Of a stretch of 64,000 bases of DNA, positions 41,201 to 51,383 are shown in pieces. The DNA lies in contig OZ025868.1 of the NCBI GenBank assembly GCA_964019415.1, positions 2,385,961 to 2,449,960 of the forward strand, in the 5' to 3' direction. A program made the translations under genes and the position numbers. Within the stretch, counting starts at the first letter, position 1, and the number at the start of each line of letters is the position of its first letter. Under the pieces are notes generated by a model. It worked only from the letters and a program-made list of their open reading frames with translations. It was not told the DNA's origin and searched no databases. Source of the stretch: Ianthella basta. Lineage: Eukaryota > Porifera > Demospongiae > Verongiida > Ianthellidae.

Positions 41201-44200
41201 CCTCTGGTGTTCCTCAAGGCTCGGTACTCGGTCCTACTCTTTTCTCTGTTTTTATCAATGATCTTCCCTCTGTGCTTCCTCCTGACTCCACAGTACTGTT
41301 CGCAGATGACACCACCATCTACATCGTCAGTGACAATCTTTCCTCCATTCAATCCTCATTGCAGCTTTGCCTGGACCTTGCCAACCTATGGCTACAGAGA
41401 AATGGCTTGAAGATCAATGTGTCAAAGACCAAGTCGATGTTGATTCATTCCAGCAGGAAGATTGTGGATGGCAACTTAACACTGAAGATTGAGGAAAGTA
41501 TTGTGGAGCAGGTTCGGTGCTGCAAATTCCTTGGAGTAGTAGTCAACGACACCCTCACATGGGTTGATCACATTGACATGGTTTGTAAGAAGGTCTCTCG
41601 TAGTCTAAATTTGCTTCGTCGTCTCTCTTGGTTTCTTCCCCAGCCTCTCCTGGTTCTTTTTCTCAAGTCCTACATACTCCCCCACTTTGACTACTGTGAT
41701 GTTGTGTGGTTTGGCTGTACCAAATCTGAGTCCCATCGTCTTGAGTCTTTGTTGAACTTTGCTTGCCGTACTGTTCTTCGTAGATGTAAACACTCTTCTG
41801 CTTCTGCTGCTCGCCACGATCTTGGTCTATCAACACTGTCCTCCAGAAGGAAACTTCATCTTTCCCAGACTGTCTTCAAGTGCCTCTCTTCCCATTGTCC
41901 ATCCTACCTATATATCTCAGCTCTTCTCTGGTCCAAACTCCTCTCATCACACTCGGTCGTACTCTTCTTGTCAACTCAACCTCCTGCTCACAAGGTCATC
42001 TTTAGGTCAAAGGTCATTCAGTTTTACTGGCGCCTCTATGTGGAGATCACTCCCTGCTAACATCCGCGAGACAAAAGACTTCCGAGCCTTCTCTACCAAG
42101 TACGAAGATTTCCTCCTAGACTGACCTTTATGTGCATGCACAGTCATGATCTATTTTCCATTTTAATATTTTTATAACTGCTTGAATGAACCCAACAATG
42201 TAAATCCTCCATGCATGTCTTTGCTTTTACATCATTTCGTCTCTCTGTTTTGTTTTGTACTGTGGTCCCTTTTCTTTCCCCCTTTTTCTTTACTGGGCGC
42301 CTGGGAGAATAGCCTATGGCTAAAGGCTCCCCAGTCTAAATAATGATCCCCTGACCTGACCTGATTGTAACTGATGAAGATCTTCGTTGTCAAAATGTAT
42401 TACATTGATTTCAATATATTTCCTCTGATATGTGTTGCTCAATACATTTCCTGTTCCTTACTGTTAGTATAGCTGTGCTGTTTTCTAATACTAATTGTAT
42501 ATATATACGGTATATACACCGACACACAGTGGCACGTGCATACACACCACAAGCACACTGTTCAGACACCTCTCTGCAATCATTTACAGCTCACTAAACA
42601 CAGCTGATGTCCCCCATGTCACCATCTCAGTGACAATGTTCCCCATGTCATCACTCATGTTGGTGGGGACAGTGTTGAACTTGGTCATGTTCACTGTCAC
42701 TGCCTCCTCTGACAGCCGTTGGGTCAGAGGTAGGGACAGAGTCACTGAGCCATTAGTGTGGTTGGCGGTTAGGGACTGGAACTCATCTGCTGTCATGTTA
42801 GCAATTTGTACTCCGTCAATGTCCACTGTGTACCTCTCAGTGGGATAGCCAGGGCAGTCGGGCTCATTCTGGAACAAAGTTTATAGACGGGTAGTGTCAC
42901 TGTACACGCAGTACTGTCAATTCATACACAGTACAACATCACAATATTATGCACTAGCATAGCAATGTGTAGTAACATGATTCACCTGCTCAAAGGTCAC
43001 ATTGATGAGGTCACAATCTGGCCCAAAGCTGACACTGATGATGGTGAATTCAGCAGGACCTGAGAAAATGGCCACTATGTACGTACACAATGGCCGCTCT
43101 AAAACAAGTAGCTATGCTCGTATGCCACATTGTTGTATTACAAGTATATGCACAATACTCTAAATGGGACTGATATAGGAATCCACTAAATAATTATATA
43201 TAATAAATTATTTTTAAATTATCTCATTAGACACTCTTGGTTTACACCTATGAGACACTCTATGTACACCAACTACACCAATGTATACATACAGTCTGAC
43301 TTGCTAGCCCCTCCATCTTAACACATTGCATGGTGCACTGTACAATCACTCACTTAGCATGACAGTGTCTCCCACCACAACAGTGCTTCCCATTTGGTTG
43401 CCAAGGAGTACAGTGGCAGTGGAGTGGTAGGTCCTACACCTCTCTAGGTTGCTGATGGTGTACTCCACAGTGCACCTACTGGAGGTGGTGCTGACTACTG
43501 AGAGAGGAGACACAGTGTGCTCTACTAAGAAGTATGGGGTGCACCTCGGGTAGAGGCTGCAGCTCTCTTGGAAGGAGTAGATGAAGGTGGAGAGGTGCTC
43601 GAAAAAGTTGGATGTGAAATTCACCAAGGACAGTGCTGGTTGGTAGTCTGGAATGGAAACAGAATAATTATAGTAAGTTCATTACGGAATTATTATAATT
43701 ATGCAGTTTATCTGTACTGCCCTAGCTATTGTGATTGTGCATTAGATGAGAGTTAACTCTCTCTCTCTCTCATACCCTCCATAATGAATGCTCTAATGTG
43801 TTGGTGTTGGGATTCTACCACAAGTGTTTAGTCTCGTGCTCAACGCTTTCTTGCATCAATTTTATATTTAGATGTCATCGGGAGGCGAGAAAGGGTCTGT
43901 GTTAGACCCCTTCCCGCCCGTGAATGATGTTATGATTAAATGGCCGGCGGACGGGTGGGGTCTGGGTACGAGACGAACAAGTATTGTGTGTCATATTACG
44001 TAATTGACGTGCACACTCATGTAGATACGGCAGGTGGAACATTCTCTATATCACACTAACCGGGAGGGATGAGGGAGAACTGGACTGCATTGCTCTTTAC
44101 AATAGTGCCCAGTACATCATACACACACTGGATGAAGTATCCATCCAGAGCTTGCACACTGCCCACTCCACTGATGGTTACTCTGTGTTCAGTTAGGCTT

Positions 44201-45503
44201 TCAACAGTGTACTCTGATCCTGGGAAGGCAGTGCCAAGGGTATCACCATTTATTCTGTCCACTGTCTCATTGTGTATCCAGTTTGGAGGAGGGAAAACAT
44301 CACTGTGTCTACATATGAGGGTGAGCTGGTCTGAACAGTTTCCTCCTTGGAGCTCCAGGGAGACATTGAAGTTAGTTTCAGCTGTGAAATGTAAATGTGC
44401 AGAAGTATAATTTATGTACGTATGAAAAACTAGAGTACTCATAGAGTACTGTACATACCCCTGTCTAGCACTATAGAAGCAAATGTGTGAACAAGGAGAT
44501 AGGAATCAGAAAGAGTTGGTTCTCTAATACCAGCTTCACAACAGGGTTAAAAACCTTGCCAGGTATTCAACCCTGTTGTGAAGCTGGTATTAGAGAACCA
44601 ACCCTTTCTGATGCCTGAGCCAGCTGAGAAGCCCTAACTTCAACAAGATAGGAATGAAAGCATTAAGTGTAGCTATATAATGCATGACATGCTAGCTATG
44701 AAACACATGGGCACTGGGTTCATACTGTATATATAGTTAATACACTGCAAGTAACAATATAATGCAATGACCTATGATATAATTATGTGTAGTTAGCTAA
44801 TCTGTGTAGCTAGCTAGCTAGCTATAGCTACCTTTTCTACTGTATTGTAAGTGGTGAATTTCTACTTTGTATGCTGGGCTGAACATGCAGTCTATGACCA
44901 TACAGCGTGGAAGAGTACCAAGAAGTAGTATAGCTGCCTGCAACGTATCCACTATGCGTAGATATAAATATACAGCAGCGCAGCCTACTATTTGGGCTCC
45001 GCCATTTTACGTTCCTGGCAAAAATGGTGGCCCAAAGAACGCATCACTTAGTCATCAAATGCTACAAACATCAGTGGTATTGAATCAATTTAAAGGAGTT
45101 GGAGCCAGTTTTCCACCAGTGGTAACCCCTACATGGCACTTACAAGTAGCGCAGGTGCCTTGATGGTGAGATATGTTGAAATTTGTGTCGACGACAACAA
45201 CAACGACAGAACCGATCACTATACCCCATGCGCAATCGGGTATATGATACACTATAGTGATACACAGCAGAGGAAATATAAAACAATGTCAGTGGAGCAC
45301 CCAAAAGGACACAGTGTACAGTAACTCAGTTACCTCCTCCAGTACAGCACTCCAGTACTAGTACAACAGTGGCAGTCAACAGAGAGACTGTGTGACCACT
45401 CGCACCTTCTTGGGGCAGGAGAGAGGTGAGGTACACAACTGAACAACTGAAGGAGATGTAGACTGAGGATGGAGTGAATCCACTCACCACTTGTAACGGC
45501 CAT
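37655..45503 (-). CDS. R10: Ig/FN3/FN3 receptor carrying a LINE in intron 6; tail exon frameshifted
   Basis: Exons: 45488-45503, 45334-45405, 44061-44381, 43354-43647, 42986-43059, 42595-42868, 38319-38360, 37857-37973, then a tail exon starting at 37761. Signal peptide 1-29; Ig 30-136 of subtype III (like R3); two FN3-like domains to 350; stalk SGLRQSQPTSPTMSSG; class B TM (VTVLVVLCLAAMTLFSVIV). The tail exon to the usual stop (37596) is 166 nt and out of phase. In the frame delivered by the TM exon it encodes a Pro-rich stretch ending TQVTVQLK, with stop at 37655, giving 438 aa and losing both tyrosine motifs. The motifs SYCSVEM and SKYVNL survive in the unused frame. Intron 6 is 4.2 kb because of the LINE. 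Confidence 0.7.
38110..38282. repeat. (CA)n microsatellite
   Basis: CA run with a few CAAACA/CATACA interruptions in the R10 stalk-TM intron. Confidence 0.97.
38750..38833. repeat. Left 84-bp inverted end of the LINE insertion
   Basis: Pairs with 42374-42457 (contains ttgagcaacacatagcagag and atcaatgtaatac). It overlaps the region upstream of the likely LINE start codon. Confidence 0.85.
39145..39174 (+). other. 2A-like ribosome-skipping motif
   Basis: Translation CGDVERNPGP matches the known D-V/I-E-x-N-P-G-P 2A core, preceded by the usual hydrophobic LLLR. Skipping would occur between Gly (39169-39171) and Pro (39172-39174), releasing the leader from the endonuclease/RT protein. 2A-like strings are known in non-LTR elements of several invertebrates. 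Confidence 0.88.
40318..40433 (+). mobile_element. 116-bp small element nested in the LINE, 14-bp TSD
   Basis: The direct copies taactcattttcca at 40304-40317 and 40434-40447 flank the insert. It begins gaaagggttgg, contains gtcgaaacgtcggcaagg, and ends with ccaaccctttct, tgcctgagccagctgagaag and ccctcact. The ends match the elements at 26.9 and 44.5 kb. It breaks the LINE frame between the endonuclease and RT domains. Confidence 0.88.
42374..42457. repeat. Right 84-bp inverted end of the LINE insertion
   Basis: Reverse complement partner of 38750-38833, located after the LINE 3' hairpin and directly before the right 13-bp target duplication. Confidence 0.85.
43829..43976. mobile_element. 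Diverged 148-bp MITE of the same TAGTCTCG family
   Basis: Starts tagtctcgtgctcaacg and ends gggtctgggtacgagacga. Flanks acaagtgtt (43820-43828) and acaagtatt (43977-43985) are a 9-bp duplication with one mismatch. The internal arms pair only partly. It lies in the R10 Ig-FN3 intron, near the empty site of the 12.7-kb element. Confidence 0.7.
44508..44640 (+). mobile_element. 133-bp hairpin element, third copy of the small family
   Basis: Arms 44508-44548 and 44569-44609 are complementary with one mismatch in 41 bp (31 bp perfect), around a 20-nt loop containing aaccttgcc. The 3' part is tgcctgagccagctgagaag then ccctaactt. Flanking strings acaaggagataggaat and acaagataggaat look like an imperfect target duplication. 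It lies in the R10 SP-Ig intron. Confidence 0.8.
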
Positions 45504-45817
45504 TTTGAAGCTGTGTAAACATAATAATAGGACTGACCACCCAGCACTGTTACACACCGGGCCACGACATACTGTGCTCAGTACTGAATAGTAGTATGCA
45601 GTGCATGCACTTTCATTAGTTATCTACATGATCATTATGATTTAAAGCTCTTTGCTGCTTTAGTTGCATGTGCAGTCTGTCCATGTGTCCAACAAATGAT
45701 CACATCACTAAATATAACATGCAGAATATACGTAGGTTGCTAATTAAGTACAATATCAGATCAGTGGCTTTAAGGAAGAAATGCACACTGACCATGTCAA
45801 CAGTGATTAGTGAAACG

Positions 45818-48800
45818 TTACAAAATGACATATTTAGATTCATTCTCCAGCCGGCTGCTCATTAGCTGTTGATGGCTCATTTCCACTGAACAGTAACTTG
45901 GGTTGGGCTGGAGCTGAATGCTGGTGGGGTCACAAGAAGGGGTGGGGTCACTAGAGGGGGTGGGGTCACCAGAGGGGGTGGGGTTATCAGAAGGGGTGGG
46001 GTCATCAGAGGGGGTGGGGTTACCTGAGTGTGAAACTGCAATGAAAAAGAGAGCACTGAATAAAGTTGAGGGCCGGCATGCAGGCCAGCATTCAATTCAT
46101 TTGTCAGCAACCATGAACAGTACAAATGTATAACAACTACTAATGCATACATGTGCACTGTACAATGTGATCAATGGGTTACCTTTCTGTTTCAAAGTGT
46201 GTATCTTCCAACACAACACAGCAGTGATACCTCCAAATGTGGTCATACTGACAATGTACAGTGCAGTGAGAGAGTACAGCACACCTGTGAAGACCTCCTG
46301 TGAGACTGACAGAGGTATAAAAAAAGGTCTGGAGTAATACACTACACGTGCACATAATTATGTGATCAAAGTCATACACACACACACACACATACACACA
46401 CACCCACACCCACACCCACACACACCCACACACACACACACACACACATGTGCATACATGTACAACGCTTACCTGTGGCTGAAGGGATTGTTGAAACATG
46501 TGATTTGAATTCAGCTGTGGTAATATATAAATTATATTAAAAAGAACATGTGAGAAGATAAAGGTGATCGAAGGTACATTAATATTCCTGAAGGTAATGA
46601 CTTCTATAAGTATGAATACAAATCTTATTTAATTTTGTGCTACGAAAATACATCATCTGCCACATTCAGTACCCATCAGGTTATATCTTATTAGTAAATA
46701 CTCTCCTGCATGTGAAACATACATGCAATCGATCACTCAAATACGTACTCTACTTCCTTCTGACATCTGTGATGAATGCAATATTATGCCAATTCATGTA
46801 TTCTATCAATCTCTTGTCAATTATAGCTCACCGAACACAGCTGATGTCCTCCATGTCACCATCTCAGTGACAACATTCCCCATGTCATCACTCATGTTGG
46901 TGGGGACAGTATTGAACTTGGTCATGTTCACTGTCACTGCTTCCTCTGACAGCCGTTGGGTCAGAGGTAGGGACAGAGTCACAAACCCATTTGAATGGTC
47001 TGTGATCTTGGAGTGGAACTCATCTGCTGTCATGTTAGCAACTTGCACTCCATCAATGTCTACTGTGTACCTCTCAGTGGGGTAGCCAGGGCAGTCGGGC
47101 TCATACTGAAGGAATGGACACATGCTGCATGTAATTGTAATAGGCAATGCTTAGTATTCATCCCAAGTCACATGACTCACTTGTACAAATGTCACATTGA
47201 TGAAGTCATGATCTGCTCCAATAGTGACACTGGGGATGATAAACTGGCCAGGACCTGAAGAAAGTGCCATGCACCATTTACTGTGCATACACCATTAATG
47301 GTCACCGTAAACAAGCACTGTTATTCCTATGTACCACACATTGTATCATTTGTGCATGCATAACACTAGAAATGGGACTCACAGGAATGAGTCCTTCCCT
47401 GCAAGAGTACTAATTTTACCATTAGATCCATTAGACACCATTAAGTTATTGCATGCAGCCTATGTTATGCGCACCATATGGCCCTTCCACTTCACACAAT
47501 GGTGCATGTACTGTACAATCACTCACTTAGCATGACAGTGTTTCTGACAACAATGGTGTTTCCCCTCTGGTTGCCAAGGAGTGCAGTGGCAGTGGAGTGG
47601 TAGGTCCTACACCTCTCCAGGTTGCTGATGGTGTACTCCACAGTGCACCCACTGGAGGTGGTGCTGACTACTGAGAGAGGGGACACAGTGTGTTCCACTG
47701 AGAAGTACGGGGTGCACATCGGGTAGAGGCTGCAGCTCTCTTGAAAGGAGTAGGTGAAGGAGGAGAGGCGTTTGGAGAAGTTGGCTGTGAAGTTCACCAT
47801 GGACAGAGTCGGTTGGTAGTCTGCGAGAATAATATGTACATCGATCTATAGTATTACAGTACATATTTGGCAGTGAGTAAAGCATTCCCAGCTACATAGA
47901 TGTAAACTGGTAGCTACGCATATATGCATGATTATGCATAATACCAATATCATAATCTACTGTATATGCACTGTGAGGTACAATGTCATAGATACCAGTA
48001 TCTTTCTCTTGGCCACAATTAAGGTGAAAATTCATGGATCAACATAAATGTGCAACATAACATTATACAATTCCCTGCAGGTGATGCAAGACAAAAGAGG
48101 TACATAACGTTGTGACTGACCATTAGGAACAAAATTGTACTTGACTGCATTGCTCCTGACGAGGGTGCCCAATATGCTGTACACACACTGGAAAACATAT
48201 CCATCCAGAGCTGTTACATCATCCACTTGAGTGATGGTCACTCTGTGCTCTGTGCTGTTCTGGAAAGAGTACATTGTCAACCCAGGGAAGGCTGAGGCAA
48301 AGAGTTCACCATACCCCACTGTCCCATTGTGTATCCAGGTTGGGTCAGTGGGAACAGCATCATGTCTACAGATGAGGGTGAGCTGGTCTGAACAGTCCGT
48401 TTGGAGCTCCAGGGAGATATTAAAGTCAGCTGTGTGATGGAATGAATGCATATATAGTCCATGCACAAAAGAGCTGCCGTGTACAGTACGTAGCTATACA
48501 GTACACCATACACTATACGTAGCATATACGTATAGCTACTACATTTATACAAATTCTCTTATCTGAGTCAGTGGCACTACGTATTCTGCATACATAACAA
48601 CCACAGCTCACTGTGTAGTAGTGGAGCTGTAAAGAAGTATAGTGTTGTCAGTGGAGTTAGAAGCACGCAGAGCACACAGAGCATACATAGCTACAATGTA
48701 CCAGCTCAATTACCTCCAGTTGAGCTCTCCAGTACTAGTACAACAGTGATAGCCAACAGGGAGACTGTGTGACCACTTGTACCTACATGGGGGAGGGGGG

Positions 48801-48881
48801 AAGGTGAGGTACACTACTGAACAAGTAAAGGTGAAGCAGACTGAGGATGGAATATATTCACTAACTAAATGGAACGGCCAT
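45818..48881 (-). CDS. R11: Ig/FN3/FN3 receptor with long ITIM-like tail (YVIL variant)
   Basis: Exons: 48866-48881, 48714-48782, 48121-48429, 47527-47820, 47181-47254, 46832-47105, 46473-46514, 46183-46305, 45818-46035; 1419 nt, 472 aa, open. Signal peptide 1-28; Ig 29-131 of subtype I (TWIHNGTVGYGELFASAF); two FN3-like domains to 345; stalk; class A TM (SLTALYIVSMTTFGGITAVL); tail with five TPS repeats, SYCSVEM and the C-terminus SKYVIL. The Asn at Y+2 in sister tails is Ile here, so the ITIM pattern persists but the Grb2-type YxN is lost. Upstream, 48882-50749 is filled by inserted DNA including a retrozyme-like element. Confidence 0.84.
46375..46449. repeat. (CA)n microsatellite with CACACC interruptions
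   Basis: CA tract in the R11 stalk-TM intron. Confidence 0.95.
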
Positions 48882-49179
48882 TTTGAAGCTGCATACACAT
48901 AAGTAAGCAATGGGACTGTCCCTTATTAGCAGTCCTGCATATGCATGCTTCAGAGCAGGACTAGAGTCTCAACTGCAGTGCATGGATTAATATACAGTAG
49001 TCACTCTACAGTATAAGCTATAACATTAAATGGGCCATGTATATAGTAAAGATACAACAAACAGCTAGCTGCACTTGGTCTCGCTAAATTGGCCACAGTA
49101 ATCATTACTGTCTATATCCAGGTAACTGCAGCCTTCATCAAGTTGACCGAGGTGTTCTCATGCAGAGGAACTGAAAGAT

Positions 49180-49632
49180 CGTAGGCGTAATATCCAGTGA
49201 TTAGCCTTTGTTCAACCTAGCCCGGCCTGGCCGTTGCAGTGGCTTACTGCAATGAACTGACCTCTCAACAATCCCGCGCAAGTCACGCTCATGACTTAGC
49301 CTTCCCCCATTAATATTCACCCTTGTTGAAACCACAAGTGTTTCACTGGTGGCGGATACAAGAGTGACTAGTCATCTTGCATTCCATCAGTACGCCACAC
49401 TGATGAGCCCCAATCAGGGGGCGAAACAGCTGTCTGTGGCTCTTCCACCTTTGTAGGATGACTAGTAATGGGGGAGGGCGATCACTGGTTGCCATCAATA
49501 GGGCTCCGGCTCCCCAGCCTCCTGAAACACTTCGGTGTAGAAGGCTGGTAGGCGTAATATCCAGTGATTAGCCTTTGTTCAACCTAGCCCGGCCTGGCCG
49601 TTGCAGTGGCTTACTGCAATGAACTGACCTCT
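49180..49632. mobile_element. Retrozyme-like element: 85-bp direct terminal repeats, 12-bp TSD, internal hammerhead
   Basis: Two identical 85-bp repeats (49181-49265 and 49548-49632, starting gtaggcgtaatatccagtga) are offset by 367 bp. The whole is flanked by direct copies gaactgaaagat (49168-49179 and 49633-49644). The internal 282 bp hold a complete hammerhead fold on the plus strand. It encodes no protein. The structure equals about 1.23 turns of a 367-nt circle, as expected if a self-cleaved, ligated circular RNA was reverse transcribed past one round. It could alternatively be a miniature LTR element, but 85-bp ends without a ribozyme inside them and no primer site make that less likely. 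Confidence 0.8.
49367..49466 (+). ncRNA. Type I hammerhead ribozyme
   Basis: Core CUGAUGA at 49400-49406 and GAAA at 49423-49426. Stem II GCCCC (49407-49411) pairs with GGGGC (49418-49422). Stem III is two pairs (AC 49426-49427 with GU 49432-49433) closed by an AGCU loop. The predicted cleavage is after C49434 (GUC). Inner stem I GCCACA (49394-49399) pairs with UGUGGC (49435-49440); outer stem I ACUAGUCAUC (49367-49376) pairs with GAUGACUAGU (49457-49466), leaving an internal loop that could dock with loop II. All invariant core bases are present. The very short stem III is typical of ribozymes in retrozymes and Penelope-like elements, which often work as dimers. Confidence 0.88.
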
Positions 49633-49649
49633 GAACTGAAAGATGCTTG

Positions 49650-49985
49650 CCTCGTTGGAGTAAACACCACTTTGTTTTCTGGTTCGTTCTGTTTACTCTG
49701 ACTGTGCTATTTCTCAAGCTCATTGCAGCAGCTGCAGCAACTATTGCTGTACTTTTCATCGTAGAGTACTCAGATAGAGTGAGGGCTGTCACTCGTTTAC
49801 TATGCTGCCTATGGATTCTTACCAATACTAATATGCCTTCCTCTGGGCTAAGTCATAATAAAACTTAAAGACCACTGCGAGCAAGGAGAATTTGTAAGTT
49901 ATGCCAAAGAGCAGGAGCCTCATGACACAATTCAAGAACGACACCCACCTGCTGACCTAGACGCAGGTTCTGAATTGCCAACTGC
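49650..49985 (+). other. Possible broken membrane-protein exon in inserted DNA
   Basis: One frame reads HHFVFWFVLFTLTVLFLKLI, AAAAATIAVLFIVEYSD and continues to a stop at 49866-49868. A one-base shift continues KLKDHCEQGEFVSYAKEQ to a TGA near 49982. There is no ATG at the start and no clear splice sites. It resembles a TM segment plus tail but matches no family I know; chance is possible. Confidence 0.25.
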
Positions 49986-50749
49986 ATGCTGAACTACTGG
50001 ATACATGCAAGTGAGAATATAGGGATGTGATAGTACTGTGGGCAATTATGATAATTCAAGGACAACCTTCCCCTGAGGGGTCCTGCACTATAATTAGATT
50101 TGCTTGTAGCCACTAGTACAATAAATTGGTGCTAATTAAACAACATGCAGAGTGCGTAACATGCACATACATGGCCTTTACCTAATGATGCCTTGTTGGT
50201 GCTTTTGCGTCTTAAAAGGAGTAATTGAATCAGAGTGAATAATGATATGAGTTAAGTCAGACTTACATACATGCACCATTGTGGAGGGCTCATTGTCATA
50301 AGTGGCTAGGAAATTCAGACATGCAAGATATATTCACCACTGACATCTTGTCAGTGAACACAGTATAGGGCAGGGTACCCCTCCCTCCGCTCAGTGTGAC
50401 TGCTGTTTGTTGTATAGTGGTAGCTATCCAAGGGAAAACCATTAGTGGTAAAAGGGTAGATAGTCGATCGCTGAGAGAGTGTCATGTGCAGTTACTGTAC
50501 ACAACAGTGCAACATGTACTGTCATCAATGACATTTAATAAAAGGAATGTAATTGAGACTGCCCAACAGTAGAATAAACAATCGCACCCAATTCTTCAGC
50601 TATCTGAAAAAACAATGACAACAGGTTTATGTGTCATGAACACAAGTACTAATGCACACACAGGAATAGGTATACACATAAGTACAAGCATCAGATCAGT
50701 GATTTAGGAACAAATGCACACTGTCCAGACAACAGTGACTTGTGAAACA

Positions 50750-51012
50750 TTATAAATTGACGTATTTAGATTCATTCTCCAGCCGGCTGCTCATTAGCTG
50801 TTGATGGCTCATTTCAACTGAACAGTAACTTGGGTTGGGTTGGAGCTGAATGCTGTTGGGGACACCAGAAGGGGTGGGGTCATTAGAGGGGGTGGGGTTA
50901 CCTGAGGGGTTCGGATCACAATGTACAGTGCAGTGAGAGAGTACACCACACCTGTGAAGACCTCCTGCGAGACTGACAGAGGGAACAATGGGAAGATACA
51001 CATGCACACACA

Positions 51013-51055
<43 letters not shown>

Positions 51056-51097
51056 ACACACACACTCACACGCACACACACACACACACACACACAT

Positions 51098-51135
<38 letters not shown>

Positions 51136-51322
51136 GCACACACACACATGCACACACACACACGTGCACACACACACACACGCACACACTTTCTTTCCTT
51201 CTATTTCACTACCAAATTCACACACACGCATGCACACACACACACACGTATACGTACACAACACATGCACACAGACATACAAGCACATACACAGCTAGAC
51301 ACATAGAGTTGTGCATTCATGT

Positions 51323-51383
<61 letters not shown>

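Larger units (their letters stand above)
38881..42124 (+). pseudogene. LINE polyprotein: leader-2A, APE endonuclease, reverse transcriptase (frameshifted)
   Basis: The likely start ATG is at 38881 (MAARSYPVSKLFLGLAVIVM), a signal-peptide-like N-terminus. A 2A-like motif at 39145-39174 ends a leader of about 97 residues. Endonuclease signatures follow: NTRSL, LSETW, then after a frameshift near 39500-39525 GDFN and SDHLPI. Reverse transcriptase signatures: NYRPISILP, LDISKAFDTV, GVPQGSVLGP, FADDTTIY, then the C-terminal MWRSLPANIRETKDF. Lesions: the frameshift near 39.5 kb, a nested element at 40318-40433, an in-frame TAG at 40990-40992, and a frameshift near 41.9 kb before the C-terminus. It cannot make the full protein now. 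Confidence 0.88.
38717..42458 (+). mobile_element. Non-LTR retrotransposon (APE-type LINE, CR1/L2-like group), decayed, with 13-bp TSD
   Basis: The direct copies tactgttagtata at 38704-38716 and 42459-42471 bracket the insert, and the R13 intron near 55540-55560 resembles the unfilled site. Inside are, in order, a short leader with a 2A-like motif, an APE endonuclease and a reverse transcriptase, then a 3' UTR with a short hairpin (gggagaatagcc...ggctcccc) near 42302-42340. Copies of an 84-bp sequence in inverted orientation lie at both ends (38750-38833 and 42374-42457, about 70 of 84 positions complementary), which is not normal for a LINE. Clade assignment is by eye only. Confidence 0.88.

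Noticed and set aside
44991..45035. Short inverted repeat tttgggctccgccatttt / aaaatggtggcccaaa
   Set aside because: Imperfect, under 20 bp per arm, and no target duplication seen; too weak to call an element.
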